A stretch of 64,000 nt of DNA from Ruegeria sp. THAF57 (GTDB lineage: Bacteria > Pseudomonadota > Alphaproteobacteria > Rhodobacterales > Rhodobacteraceae), in the NCBI RefSeq assembly GCF_903914075.1, contig NZ_CAIWNQ010000006.1, positions 124,001 to 188,000 of the forward strand. The letters are read 5' to 3'. Below, in pieces: positions 35,977 through 44,735 of this stretch. Every line of letters starts with the position of its first letter. The first letter of the stretch is position 1. The notes under the pieces are model-generated. The model saw only the letters and a program-made list of their open reading frames with translations, was not told where the DNA came from and made no database searches. Both the position numbers and the translations under genes were made by a program.

Positions 35977-36819
35977 ATGAGAGAAGACCGCCACAGCCCG
36001 TTTCGCGACGCGCAGACCGACCGTTCGACCGCGAGCGAGGTGCCGGACACGCCCCAAACGCGGTCTCCGGCCTATCGCCTTGCCTTTGCCGATGACGAAT
36101 TCCTGTGCCGGGACGAGCTGCGCCCGGTGCGGCTGCAGCTGGAACTGCTGAAACCCGAGATGCTGATGTCCGAGCGTCAGATCACCTCGACCATCGTGAT
36201 GTTCGGCGGCGCACGCATCCCCGAGCCGTCGCAGAAACACACGGCCCGCACCGAAACGCTGGCCGGTCTGTCGCAGTATTATGACGAGGCACGTGAATTC
36301 GCCCGACTGATGACCGAGAAATCGAACGAAACCGGCTGCCGCGAGAATGTCATCGTCACCGGCGGCGGGCCGGGCGTGATGGAGGCGGGAAACCGCGGCG
36401 CGCAGGATGCGGGCGGCTGCTCGATCGGGCTGAATATCGTGCTGCCGCATGAACAGGCGCCGAATGAATATGTCACGCCCGAACTCAGCTTCAACTTTCA
36501 CTATTTCGCCATCCGCAAGATGCACTTTTTGATGCGCGCCCGCGCCATCACCATCTTTCCCGGCGGTTTCGGCACCATGGATGAGCTGTTCGAATCCCTG
36601 ACCCTGATCCAGACCGGGCGCATGGACCGCGTGCCCTTCCTGCTGTTTGGCCGCGAATTCTGGGAAAAGGTCATCAACTGGGAGGCGCTGGCCGATGCGG
36701 GCACCATCTCGGACGAAGATCTGGACCTGTTCCGCTTTGTCGACACCGCGCAAGAGGCGGTCGAGATCATCGAGAACTGGGAACCCGCCCCGCCCCGCGA
36801 CGACATTCCGGGGCGCTGA
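35977..36819 (+). CDS. LOG/TIGR00730 family Rossmann-fold protein
   Basis: 280 residues. LOG-family motifs GGGPGVMEAGNRGA and PGGFGTMDELFE are intact; in characterised members they hydrolyse nucleoside monophosphates, including cytokinin ribotides. An extra N-terminal 70 residues is rich in Arg, Asp and Pro, longer than the core family. AGGGAA precedes the ATG. The next gene starts three bases after its stop. Substrate not settled. Confidence 0.85.
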   Translation: MREDRHSPFRDAQTDRSTASEVPDTPQTRSPAYRLAFADDEFLCRDELRPVRLQLELLKPEMLMSERQITSTIVMFGGARIPEPSQKHTARTETLAGLSQYYDEAREFARLMTEKSNETGCRENVIVTGGGPGVMEAGNRGAQDAGGCSIGLNIVLPHEQAPNEYVTPELSFNFHYFAIRKMHFLMRARAITIFPGGFGTMDELFESLTLIQTGRMDRVPFLLFGREFWEKVINWEALADAGTISDEDLDLFRFVDTAQEAVEIIENWEPAPPRDDIPGR

Positions 36820-36822
36820 GAG

Positions 36823-37920
36823 ATGGCCCCAAAACCCGGAGAGATGTTGCACTTGCGCGGCAATGCCCTAAACGCCGGTGATCCTGTGGCGCTGCCCCTG
36901 ACACAAAGCAGCATGTACCACCTGCCCGGCACGCCGGATGGCTTGCCCACCTATGGCCGGGTCGATAACCCCACTTGGGCGCATCTGGAACATGTGCTGG
37001 CCCATCTGGAAGACGCGCCGTGCCTTGTGTTCCCATCGGGCATGGCCGCGATATCGGCTGCGTTCTTTGCCACCATCAAGGCTGGGTCGCGCATCCTGAT
37101 CCCCTCTGACGGCTATTACGTCACCCGCGTGCTGGCGGATCGGTTCCTGTCCGGTCTGGGCGTGTCCGTTACCGAGCGTCCCACGACAGCGTTTACCGCA
37201 GGTGGCTTTGACGGGTTCGATGTGGTCTTTGTCGAAAGCCCCTCGAACCCCGGTCTGGATATGATGGACCTGCCCGCGATTGCGGCAGCCGTGCGCGCGG
37301 CCGGAGGGATCACGATTGCCGACAACACCACCATGACCCCTCTGGGTCAGCGGCCGCTGGATCTGGGCGTGGATGTGGTTGTCGCGTCGGATACCAAAGC
37401 GATGGGTGGGCATTCCGACCTGTTGATGGGCCATGTCGCCAGCCGCAACGCGCAGATCATGGAACGGGTCGAAGAATGGCGGCGCGTGTCCGGCGCAATT
37501 CCCGGCCCGCATGAGGCATGGCTGCTGCATCGCGGGCTAGAAACGCTGGATGTGCGGTTCGACCGGATGTGTGCTTCGGCGCAGGTGCTAGCCGCGCGAC
37601 TGGCGGATCTCCCTGTGGTGAAAGCCATCCGCTATCCCGGCCTGCCCTCTGATCCTGCGCACGCATTGGCGCGGGCGCAGACCGCGCGGTTCGGGTTCCT
37701 GCTGTCGATCACGCTGGACAGCGAAGACAAGGCCGAAACCTTTATCAACGCTTGCCCAATGCTTCGGCCCGCCACATCCTTCGGCGGTGTCCACAGTTCT
37801 GCCGAGCGTCGCGCGCGATGGGGCGACGATGTAGACCCGGCCTTCATCCGCCTTTCGGTCGGCTGCGAACCAACCGAGGAACTGTGGCAGGCGATCAATA
37901 CCAGCCTGACTGCGCTGTGA
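36823..37920 (+). CDS. Cystathionine beta-lyase-like PLP enzyme (Cys/Met metabolism)
   Basis: 365 residues of the Cys_Met_Meta_PP family. The Tyr-Arg phosphate contacts lie in PTYGRVDNPTWAHLE, the aspartate in TIADNTTMTPLGQRPLD, and the PLP lysine in VVASDTKAMGGHSDLLMG; the C-terminal substrate arginine is in FIRLSVGCE. Cystathionine beta-lyase is the likeliest function; gamma-lyase or sulfhydrylase cannot be excluded. It is coupled to the LOG-family gene and ends one base before the convergent membrane-protein gene. Confidence 0.85.
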   Translation: MAPKPGEMLHLRGNALNAGDPVALPLTQSSMYHLPGTPDGLPTYGRVDNPTWAHLEHVLAHLEDAPCLVFPSGMAAISAAFFATIKAGSRILIPSDGYYVTRVLADRFLSGLGVSVTERPTTAFTAGGFDGFDVVFVESPSNPGLDMMDLPAIAAAVRAAGGITIADNTTMTPLGQRPLDLGVDVVVASDTKAMGGHSDLLMGHVASRNAQIMERVEEWRRVSGAIPGPHEAWLLHRGLETLDVRFDRMCASAQVLAARLADLPVVKAIRYPGLPSDPAHALARAQTARFGFLLSITLDSEDKAETFINACPMLRPATSFGGVHSSAERRARWGDDVDPAFIRLSVGCEPTEELWQAINTSLTAL

Positions 37921-38307
37921 TTACTTTTTCTTCTGCTCGCGCAGCTCAGTGAACACATAGATCGGCAGCACGATGCTGGCGATTAACGCCCCCAGCCAGA
38001 CCAGCAAGGTCGCCGCCAGCAGGTTCGAAATTCCACCCACGGTCAGACCGTTGGTAATCAGGTCGGTCAACAACAGCCCCACGAATGTCACGATCAGTGC
38101 GATACCACCCTTGATCGCGGGGGCGCGCTTTTCACCTAGCTTCAGGATCAGCGGCTCGGCGATCCACTGAACCAGCGTAAAGACGATCACCACAACGATG
38201 AACGAGATCGGCCGGATCGCGAATTCGGGCAGCAAAATCGCGGCAAGCAACAACCCGATGGCGTTACCGACCAGCAGGGCCAGAATGGACTTGAGTCTGC
38301 GCGTCAT
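37921..38307 (-). CDS. Small four-helix membrane protein (phage-holin-like family)
   Basis: 128 residues, almost all hydrophobic: helices near 6-27, 31-50, 66-88 and 95-118, with a basic C terminus ending in lysines. The pattern resembles the phage holin/superfamily 4 and DUF1290-type membrane proteins, but I cannot name it firmly. It is a single gene convergent with the cystathionine-lyase-like gene. The ATG at 38307 puts the basic residues TRRLK before the first helix. Confidence 0.6.
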   Translation of the reverse strand: MTRRLKSILALLVGNAIGLLLAAILLPEFAIRPISFIVVVIVFTLVQWIAEPLILKLGEKRAPAIKGGIALIVTFVGLLLTDLITNGLTVGGISNLLAATLLVWLGALIASIVLPIYVFTELREQKKK

Positions 38308-38461
38308 TGAGGTCTCCGTCAGCAATCAATTAGAAACATGAAGATATTAGCAGGATTAAGCAATTTAGCGAGGCGTTTCAAAAGCCCCTTCCTTTTGGCC
38401 TGTTGAAATCGCATGATAAAACGGAACTATCAAGATCAGACCCCCACCGATGAGAGGTGAG

Positions 38462-39379
38462 ATGAGCGACGATCCTTACTCCGTCCTTGGTGTTGCGAAA
38501 GACGCCACCGCTGCCGAAATCAAGAAAGCCTATCGGCGTATCGCCAAGGAATGTCACCCGGACCTGAAACCCGGCGACGCCGAGGCAGAGGCCAAGTTCA
38601 AAGCTGCCGCAGCTGCCTATGACCTGCTGAAAGATCCCGACACACGCGCGCGATACGACAATGGCGAGATTGACGCCTCGGGTCAGGAACGCGCCCAGCA
38701 GCAATACTACCGCGACTATGCCGAGGCCGCTGGAAACCCCTATCGCGGGCGGGCTGCGGACCCGGACGATATGTCCGACATCTTTGCCGAGTTCATGCGG
38801 GGGCGCGGCGGCTTTGGCCAGCGCAGTCAGGACTTTCACGCGCCCGGCCACAATCGCGGCTACAGCCTGCAAATCAGTTTTCTGGATGCTGTGTTCGGGG
38901 CAAGTCAGAAGCTGACGCTGCCCGATGGCGACCGGATCGAGGTCAAAATTCCGGCAGGCATTACCGATGGCCAGACGATCCGTCTGCGCGGCAAAGGCGA
39001 TCCCGGCTTTGGAGAAGGGCCACCGGGTGATGCTCTGGTCACGGTTTCGGTCGCGCCGCATCCGGTCTTTGATCGTCAGGGGGATGATATCCACATCACT
39101 CTGCCCATCTCGATTGATGAGGCCATACTAGGTGGCAAAGTCCCTGCACCAACGATTGATGGTGGCGTCAATGTCAGCGTCCCTGCAGGAACCAGCAGCG
39201 GCAAGACGCTGCGATTGCGCGGCAAGGGAGTCAAAAAACGCGGGTCATCTGAACGGGGCGACCAGTTGATCGAACTGACTGTCGCCCTGCCAGACGAGAT
39301 AGATGCAGACCTGAAAACTTTCTTCGAAACATGGCGCGAAGCCCACAGCTATGACCCGCGCAAAGGAATGCCGTCATGA
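38462..39379 (+). CDS. DnaJ-family co-chaperone (CbpA-like)
   Basis: 305 residues. J domain (1-70) with the HPD motif at 32-34 that stimulates DnaK; a short glycine-rich linker; then two C-terminal substrate domains (about 140-295) with IPAGITDGQTIRLRGKG and VPAGTSSGKTLRLRGKG. There is no zinc finger, so it is a CbpA/type II protein rather than full DnaJ. The ATG at 38462 has GAGGTG upstream. It overlaps the CbpM-like gene by four bases. Confidence 0.9.
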   Translation: MSDDPYSVLGVAKDATAAEIKKAYRRIAKECHPDLKPGDAEAEAKFKAAAAAYDLLKDPDTRARYDNGEIDASGQERAQQQYYRDYAEAAGNPYRGRAADPDDMSDIFAEFMRGRGGFGQRSQDFHAPGHNRGYSLQISFLDAVFGASQKLTLPDGDRIEVKIPAGITDGQTIRLRGKGDPGFGEGPPGDALVTVSVAPHPVFDRQGDDIHITLPISIDEAILGGKVPAPTIDGGVNVSVPAGTSSGKTLRLRGKGVKKRGSSERGDQLIELTVALPDEIDADLKTFFETWREAHSYDPRKGMPS

Positions 39380-39720
39380 CACGCACCCTGACCGAAGAGG
39401 AACTGATCACAACCGTTGCCCGGCTGACCTCGACCCGGCTGTCCGAATATCTCGCCGCCGAAATCGTCATCCCGGAGCAGACAAACCGGGGATTGGTATA
39501 TCACACGCTGGATGTGGCGCGGCTGGAACTTGCCTGTGAATTGCACGAGCAATACGACATGGAAGCTGACGCGCTGGCCATGATGATCTCATTGATTGAC
39601 CAGATGCATGGGCTGCGTGCGGAACTGCGCGAGGTTCTGAGCGCGGTCGAAGCCCAGCCCGACCCCGTGCGGCAAACTCTGATCGAAGTGATCGGCGCGG
39701 CGCGGTTCGGCCCCAAGTAA
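39376..39720 (+). CDS. CbpM-like chaperone modulator
   Basis: 114 residues, MerR-like fold of the CbpM type (TEEELITTVARLTSTRLSEYLAA..., LDVARLELACELHEQYDMEADALAMMISLIDQ). In E. coli CbpM binds the CbpA J domain and blocks it from working with DnaK. The ATGA overlap with the DnaJ-family gene gives linked synthesis, matching the cbpAM arrangement. The call depends largely on this context. Confidence 0.75.
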   Translation: MTRTLTEEELITTVARLTSTRLSEYLAAEIVIPEQTNRGLVYHTLDVARLELACELHEQYDMEADALAMMISLIDQMHGLRAELREVLSAVEAQPDPVRQTLIEVIGAARFGPK

Positions 39721-39724
39721 CAGG

Positions 39725-40351
39725 TCAGTTTCCGACCACGTATTCCTCGGGTACGAAAAAGGTATAGTCACGATCCGCGACGGCCTCATGACAATCGTGG
39801 CAATAGGCGACGTTGTCCGCGCGATCCCCCATGGTGTCGCCAAACAGGGACCCGTCCGGCATGACCATGATATAGCGCCAGTCAGCCGTTTCCGGACTGG
39901 TGCCTTCGGCCAGTTTTTCCATGACGAACAACGCACCGGGATGGGTGTTTCCTTCGTCCGTCACGGTCATGCTGTCCTTGGCCAGCACCGACCCTGTCGG
40001 CAGTTTTTCACCTTCCTGCAAAGTCCCGTAATTATGCGCCATACGGTTTGCATAACTGTTCACGAACCGCTGCCCATGCGTGGCTGAAATGTAGGGCGCG
40101 TCATTAAAAAGGGGCCAGTTCTGATAATTCCTCAACTGTTCAAACTGCGCTGCCGCGTATCCTTGTGCCATTCGCTTTTGCAATGATGTGTAGATTTGCA
40201 GCGCTTCTTCCTTTGACAACTCTGCCGGGTTTTCGATCGCCAGATGCGCATCCTCCCCCCCGGACTGAGCCAGCGCCTGCCTCGCATCAACAATTGCAAA
40301 TGAAAGTGCGTAAATTAAACAAAGTCTTAGTGCTATCAAACGAGAAAACAT
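39725..40351 (-). CDS. Cytochrome P460-family protein
   Basis: 208 residues with a signal peptide (LIALRLCLIYALSFAIVDARQALA). The mature part ends in CHDCH, a c-type heme attachment motif, followed by DRDYTFFVPEEY, typical of the cytochrome P460 family. Some members oxidise hydroxylamine or bind nitric oxide. LAKDSMTV may hold the lysine that links to heme in P460, which I could not confirm. It runs convergent with the CbpM gene. The start at 40351 is favoured for the signal peptide; the ribosome site is weak. Confidence 0.78.
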   Translation of the reverse strand: MFSRLIALRLCLIYALSFAIVDARQALAQSGGEDAHLAIENPAELSKEEALQIYTSLQKRMAQGYAAAQFEQLRNYQNWPLFNDAPYISATHGQRFVNSYANRMAHNYGTLQEGEKLPTGSVLAKDSMTVTDEGNTHPGALFVMEKLAEGTSPETADWRYIMVMPDGSLFGDTMGDRADNVAYCHDCHEAVADRDYTFFVPEEYVVGN

Positions 40352-40449
40352 ACTGATCGCCCAAATGGTCAATTCGTTCAGTTGAAAGCCGCGTGCCGTA
40401 CAAGAGGAACAATAGCGCTCTTGAACAATCGCGCCATGTCTGGGTGCCT

Positions 40450-40481
40450 GCCTTCACCGCTTTGTGTGCTTGGGTGAAGGC
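40450..40481. repeat. Inverted repeat upstream of the P460 gene
   Basis: GCCTTCACC (40450-40458) and GGTGAAGGC (40473-40481), nine pairs with a 14-base loop, in the 228-base gap between rlmN and the P460 gene. There is no T-run, so it is not a standard terminator; a regulatory hairpin is possible. The rest of the gap shows nothing recognisable. Confidence 0.35.
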
Positions 40482-40579
40482 AAATGCCGAGTCTATATCA
40501 GACATATATATCAAACTACGCATGCAATAGACAGCGTTTGGCGCAGAAAATCTGCCAGCGGGTGGTGTAAATTTAGGGC

Positions 40580-41770
40580 TTAGCTCCCGTCCAGGCCCGC
40601 TTCTGCTGCGATCTGCTTTCGAGATTTTCTGGCGCGTTCGGTTGCCGATTTCAACTGGCCACAGGCCGCCATGATGTCTTCACCGCGCGTTTTCCGGATC
40701 GGCGACGCATACCCCGCCTGATAGATGATATTCGCAAATGCCCGGATACGATTATTCGAACTGCGTTTGTAGGGCGCGCCGGGCCATTCGTTGAACGGGA
40801 TCAGATTGATCTTGGCCGGTATCTTATGTCGCTTGATATGGTCGATCAGACGATGCGCGTCGTCATCGCTGTCATTCACGCCATCCAGCATCACGTATTC
40901 GAACGTGATCCGTTCAGAATTCGACACATTCGGATAGCTAGCCAAAACGCCCAGCAATTCCTCAATGTTCCAGCGTTTGTTGATCGGAACCAAAACATCG
41001 CGGGTCTCGTCCGTCGTGGCGTGGAACGAGATCGCCAACAAGCAGCCGATTTCCTCGGCGGTGCGGGCAATTTCGGGCACCACGCCACTGGTCGACAAGG
41101 TGATCCGGCGACGAGACAGGGAAATTCCTTCGGGGTCCATGGCGATCTTCATCGCGTCGCGGACATTTTCGAAATTGTAGAGCGGTTCACCCATGCCCAT
41201 CAGAACGATGTTCGACAGCAGGCGTGTTTCATCCTTGGGCGCGCCGGGGGTGGGCCATTCGTCCAGATCGTCGCGCGCCATCATCACCTGACCGACGATT
41301 TCCGCCGCTGTCAGGTTGCGCACCAGCTTTTGCGTCCCAGTGTGGCAGAAAGAACAGGTCAGCGTGCACCCTACCTGCGAGGAAATACACAGCGTGCCGC
41401 GATCGTCCTCGGGGATATAAACCACCTCGACCTCATGCCCACCGGCGATGCGGCACAGGTACTTGCGGGTGCCGTCTTCGGACACCTGACGGGTCACGAC
41501 CTCGGGGATTTCGATGACGAAATGCTCGGCCAGTTGGGCGCGATACGCTTTGGCAAGGTTCGTCATCTCGGCAAAGTCGCGCTTGCCCCACTGGTAAATC
41601 CACTGCCAGATTTGTCCGGTGCGCATCTTGGCCTGCTTTTCCGGTGTGCCATGGTCGATCAGCGCCGCGCGCAACTGGTCACGGGTCAGACCGACAAGGT
41701 TCACTTTCCCCTCGGGCAATTTGCGGGGGATCGTCATGACGTCTTGAGTGATCGGCGCTTTGGGCGACAT
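40580..41770 (-). CDS. rlmN: 23S rRNA (adenine2503-C2)-methyltransferase RlmN
   Basis: 396-residue radical-SAM enzyme methylating A2503 of 23S rRNA and some tRNAs. The cluster motif [11 protein letters not shown] gives C-X3-C-X2-C; other markers are [26 protein letters not shown] and a conserved late cysteine in IMAACGQL. Length is normal. An alternative in-frame ATG twelve codons inside (VMTIPRKLP) is possible. It is a single gene between the P460 gene and a LprI-like gene. Confidence 0.95.
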   Translation of the reverse strand: MSPKAPITQDVMTIPRKLPEGKVNLVGLTRDQLRAALIDHGTPEKQAKMRTGQIWQWIYQWGKRDFAEMTNLAKAYRAQLAEHFVIEIPEVVTRQVSEDGTRKYLCRIAGGHEVEVVYIPEDDRGTLCISSQVGCTLTCSFCHTGTQKLVRNLTAAEIVGQVMMARDDLDEWPTPGAPKDETRLLSNIVLMGMGEPLYNFENVRDAMKIAMDPEGISLSRRRITLSTSGVVPEIARTAEEIGCLLAISFHATTDETRDVLVPINKRWNIEELLGVLASYPNVSNSERITFEYVMLDGVNDSDDDAHRLIDHIKRHKIPAKINLIPFNEWPGAPYKRSSNNRIRAFANIIYQAGYASPIRKTRGEDIMAACGQLKSATERARKSRKQIAAEAGLDGS

Positions 41771-41848
41771 GGGCTATCTCGGTAGATTCTGGCTTGGGAT
41801 GCGCCTCTATATAGGACCCAGCGCAAAGATCAAAAGGAATCGTACAGA

Positions 41849-42226
41849 TCAATTTGCAAGACGCAGCAGTTCGTCCACGCGCGCGCGGCCAAGCTCAACT
41901 CGGCAAGAGGTGATGCCGATGCCTGTCCCCGACCCGCCCCCATACGATGCACCCACAGCTTCGCACTGTGCGTCCCTGTACCTTATCCACGCATCTTGCG
42001 ACGCTTCCAAGGCAGGCTGGACGACAACGCGTTGCGTCACGTCGTCCAGTTCTTTCGCGGACTGCATCGCAATCGCATAACTTGTCTCCAGTGCCAGTTC
42101 GACGCGCTGTTCCATGTCGCCGACACATGTTCCGATTTCGACCTGGGAACTTGCGTCGCCACACTCCAAAGCAGGATCCGCCGCTGCGGAGGACGAAAGC
42201 AACAAGACGAAAATAGCAAAACGCAT
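41849..42226 (-). CDS. LprI-like DUF1311 secreted protein
   Basis: 125 residues: signal peptide (RFAIFVLLLSSSAAA) and a mature DUF1311 domain with cysteines (ECGDAS, TCVGDM, AQCEAVGA, TSCRVELG) forming probable disulfides, and ASQDAWIRYRDAQCEA, the core motif. Family members include lysozyme inhibitor LprI, but most are uncharacterised. Start at 42226 places the signal peptide at the N terminus. Next gene upstream is the 55-residue lipoprotein. Confidence 0.82.
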   Translation of the reverse strand: MRFAIFVLLLSSSAAADPALECGDASSQVEIGTCVGDMEQRVELALETSYAIAMQSAKELDDVTQRVVVQPALEASQDAWIRYRDAQCEAVGASYGGGSGTGIGITSCRVELGRARVDELLRLAN

Positions 42227-42299
42227 GACCAAGCCCCTGAAATTGCTGATACGGCAATTGCTACAATAGCACGCGATCGGCAACGACCCCAAACGCGTG

Positions 42300-42330
42300 T
42301 TGGCCGCATCAGCAGGGCTTATGCGGCCAA
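42300..42330. repeat. Perfect ten-base inverted repeat
   Basis: TTGGCCGCAT (42300-42309) and ATGCGGCCAA (42321-42330) with an 11-base loop, 45 bases past the lipoprotein stop on the minus strand and before the LprI-like start. No T-run follows. Possible transcript-end or 5' leader structure. Confidence 0.45.
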
Positions 42331-42374
42331 TGCCCTAAGGTTTGTTCGGACTGGTTTGTGCCGCCAAAAGACGC

Positions 42375-42542
42375 TCAGACCCCGGCAGGCAAGATATCAC
42401 AGTCCGAGGCATCCAATGTTTGCACCGGATCATCCGGGCCGCATTGGTCCCCGGTTACCGGGTAGGTACTTGCTTCTTTTTCACACGCGCCAAGAAACAC
42501 GGTGGCTGCCATCAACAACGCAGAAAGGGATTTGTTCAGCAT
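42375..42542 (-). CDS. 55-residue putative lipoprotein
   Basis: A short gene easily missed. The signal peptide NKSLSALLMAATVFLGAC ends in the lipobox LGAC, so the mature protein would start with a lipid-modified Cys20. The remaining 35 residues are acidic and contain two cysteines (34 and 48). AAGGA lies eight bases upstream of the ATG at 42542. Codon use and the clean signal peptide argue that it is real. No function known; entericidin-like toxins and envelope stress lipoproteins are of similar size, but homology is not claimed. Confidence 0.65.
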   Translation of the reverse strand: MLNKSLSALLMAATVFLGACEKEASTYPVTGDQCGPDDPVQTLDASDCDILPAGV

Positions 42543-42677
42543 CTGCAGATTCCTTCATTATTACTGAACCGATGAGTTCAGAAAATGAGGTCCCTCGCAT
42601 TGATACGGATCAAATAGACGGTCAACGCCCGACAAAAGAGAACCCAGCTAAATGACGGGGCGATCTGGCGAACAAAC

Positions 42678-43214
42678 TTATTGGTTGGTGCAGCGCTTTT
42701 CAGCGTCTTCGATCGCAGCCGTGAACCCTAGCAACGAGAACGTGTCTTTGGTCTGCGTGCCACGCTCGGACCGGGCCGTCAGGACAGCTTCGGTACCGCG
42801 CTTCATGGCTGCAACCACTTTGAGGTCTTCGCCCTCGGTCGCGGGCCATGCCCATTCGCCTTCGGTGATCAGCTCGAACTTGGTGCCGTCAACGTCCAGG
42901 TTAACAGTTGAACCGGCTGCAAAGGGATAGCCGCCGGTGAACGTGACTTGACCCTTCACTTCGGCGTTGGGGCGGTAAAAGACGAACAACAGGATGTCGC
43001 TGCGGCGGACCGACACAACGCGCCCACCTCGTGTGTTTACCGTTTCTTTCGGGGCGGATACGCTCCAGCATTCCGTGGGATCATCCTCGACGAACACGCT
43101 CCAGTCCGTTTTGGCTGCAACGCGATTTGTGCTGGTCGCCTGCTGAGCGGTTGCTGTTGTAGCCATCCCTGCCACGCAAAGACCCGCGATCACGCGGACA
43201 AGCTTTGATCCCAT
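42678..43214 (-). CDS. Invasion-associated locus B (IalB) family protein
   Basis: 178 residues. Signal peptide (VRVIAGLCVAGMATTATA), then an IalB domain: WSVFVEDDPTECWSVSAPK, LLFVFYRPNAEVKGQVTF, GGYPFAAGSTVNLDVDG and a C-terminal TFSLLGFTAAIEDAEKRC. IalB proteins are periplasmic, common in alphaproteobacteria, and not restricted to pathogens. GGAGG precedes the ATG. It is divergent from the asparaginase gene. Confidence 0.88.
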   Translation of the reverse strand: MGSKLVRVIAGLCVAGMATTATAQQATSTNRVAAKTDWSVFVEDDPTECWSVSAPKETVNTRGGRVVSVRRSDILLFVFYRPNAEVKGQVTFTGGYPFAAGSTVNLDVDGTKFELITEGEWAWPATEGEDLKVVAAMKRGTEAVLTARSERGTQTKDTFSLLGFTAAIEDAEKRCTNQ

Positions 43215-43392
43215 TGTCCAGCCTCCTAGCTCGACCTAATACCTCATACCCACCGAACATGCCTGCGAACCCTGCCTGGTTCGTCTGTGAGTTGCGTAAT
43301 CCGGTGATTGCCGACATACACACACTAACGCAGGTTTCGCCACAGGCGAAAGGGCGATTGGCAGAATTTTGCGCATGTTACGGAGGGTTCAG

Positions 43393-44391
43393 ATGACACA
43401 GCCAGTACCAATGACAGAACTGTGGCGCGGCCCCTTGCTGGAAAGCCTGCATCTGGGTCACGCGGTGATCTGCGATGACAGCGGCCAGATCGTGCAAAGC
43501 TGGGGCGATCCCGACGCGGTGATCTATCCGAGATCCTCGGCCAAGATGATCCAGGGGCTGCCGCTGATTACATCCGGGGCGGCGGCGAAATACGGGCTGA
43601 ATTCGGAACATCTGGCACTGGCCTGCGCGTCCCACAGCGGCGCGCACATCCACACGGATCGGGTTTCGGCTTGGCTGGATCATCTGGGCCTGACCGAACA
43701 CGATCTGCGCTGTGGCCCGCAGGAACCGCAAGACATGGCGGCGCGCGACGGTTTGATACTGGCGGATGACACACCCTGCCAGATTCACAACAACTGCTCT
43801 GGCAAGCATTCCGGGTTCCTGACCGTGGCTCAGCATATGGGGGCCGGGCCAGAATACCTTGAGATCGACCACCCCGTGCAACAAGCGTGCCTGTCAGCCA
43901 TCGAAGAAACAACTGGCGAGACCAGCCCGGCCTATGGGATCGACGGTTGCTCGGCCCCCAACTTTGCAACCTCGCTGGCTGGGTTGGCGCGATCGATGGC
44001 ATGGTTTGCCAGCGCCGCGGACCGGTCCGATCGCGCCAGCGATGCGGCGGCGCAACTGACGGCTGCGATGATCAAACATCCTGAACTGGTTGCCGGGGAA
44101 AGCCGCGCCTGCACCGAGTTAATGCGCGCCATGGGTGGCCGTGCAGCTATCAAAACCGGGGCTGAGGCCGTTTTTGTCGCCATCGTCCCCGAAAAACGCA
44201 TGGGAGTCGCGCTGAAGATCACCGACGGCACCACGCGGGCAAGCGAATGCGCCATTGCCGCCATTCTGGTCAGCCTTGGGGTGCTGGAGGCCGATCACCC
44301 GGCCACCCGCAAGTTTATGAACGCCATACAATACAGCCGTCGTGGTCTGGAATGCGGGCTAATACGCCCAGCGCCGGGTTTCCCCGGCTAG
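43393..44391 (+). CDS. L-asparaginase of the Rhizobium etli AnsA/ReAV type
   Basis: 332 residues. This asparaginase class is unrelated to the E. coli enzymes. Catalytic-region motifs are YPRSSAKMIQGLPLI (serine and lysine), CASHSGAHIH, PCQIHNNCSGKHSGFL with the metal-binding cysteine, and YGIDGCSAPNFA. It would hydrolyse asparagine to aspartate and ammonia in the cytoplasm. GGAGG lies just upstream of the ATG at 43393. It runs convergent with the YCII gene, three bases apart. Confidence 0.9.
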   Translation: MTQPVPMTELWRGPLLESLHLGHAVICDDSGQIVQSWGDPDAVIYPRSSAKMIQGLPLITSGAAAKYGLNSEHLALACASHSGAHIHTDRVSAWLDHLGLTEHDLRCGPQEPQDMAARDGLILADDTPCQIHNNCSGKHSGFLTVAQHMGAGPEYLEIDHPVQQACLSAIEETTGETSPAYGIDGCSAPNFATSLAGLARSMAWFASAADRSDRASDAAAQLTAAMIKHPELVAGESRACTELMRAMGGRAAIKTGAEAVFVAIVPEKRMGVALKITDGTTRASECAIAAILVSLGVLEADHPATRKFMNAIQYSRRGLECGLIRPAPGFPG

Positions 44392-44394
44392 GCG

Positions 44395-44715
44395 TTACAT
44401 CTCGATCTCGTGTACCTCGGCCACCTCGACCGAGCCTGAACCGTTCACCACCATCGGGCAGCCCTTGGCCATCTCGGTTGCGGCATCCATGCTATCGGCC
44501 TTAACGACAGTAAAGCCCGAGGCCGGGTTTGCGCCGCCATTGTCGACTACACCACCGGAACTGACCGTATAGGACTGACCAACCGGGTTTCCGGGGATTT
44601 CAAGCGCTTCGCCCATGTTCTGGAACCAAGCGCCCCAAGCGGCCATGGTCGCTTCGATCTCGGCCGGGTCGGTCGGGGTATGACCACCATGATAAACAAA
44701 AAGAAATTGCGGCAT
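44395..44715 (-). CDS. YCII-family protein
   Basis: 106 residues, dimeric alpha/beta barrel of the YCII group: MPQFLFVYHGGHTPTDPAEIEATMAAW-like start, GQSYTVSSGGVVDNGG and FTVVKADSMDAATEMAKGCP. Function is undefined; many relatives accompany ArsR and SRPBCC genes as here. GGAGG precedes the ATG. Third gene of the arsR-SRPBCC-YCII group. Confidence 0.85.
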   Translation of the reverse strand: MPQFLFVYHGGHTPTDPAEIEATMAAWGAWFQNMGEALEIPGNPVGQSYTVSSGGVVDNGGANPASGFTVVKADSMDAATEMAKGCPMVVNGSGSVEVAEVHEIEM

Positions 44716-44735
44716 TCTTTCCTCCCTACTGAAAT

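Noticed and set aside
37921-38307. Prophage remnant, because the protein resembles small holin-like membrane proteins
   Set aside because: No other phage gene, integrase or attachment site lies nearby, and codon use matches the host genes.
40287-40523. 78-codon minus-strand frame in the rlmN-P460 gap
   Set aside because: It overlaps the signal-peptide region of the P460 gene in another frame, has no ribosome site and no recognisable feature.
40826-41785. 319-codon plus-strand frame opposite rlmN
   Set aside because: rlmN is clear on the minus strand; the other frame is a shadow.
42678-43214. Virulence factor, because of the IalB name
   Set aside because: The family is widespread in free-living alphaproteobacteria; the name alone is no evidence of pathogenicity.
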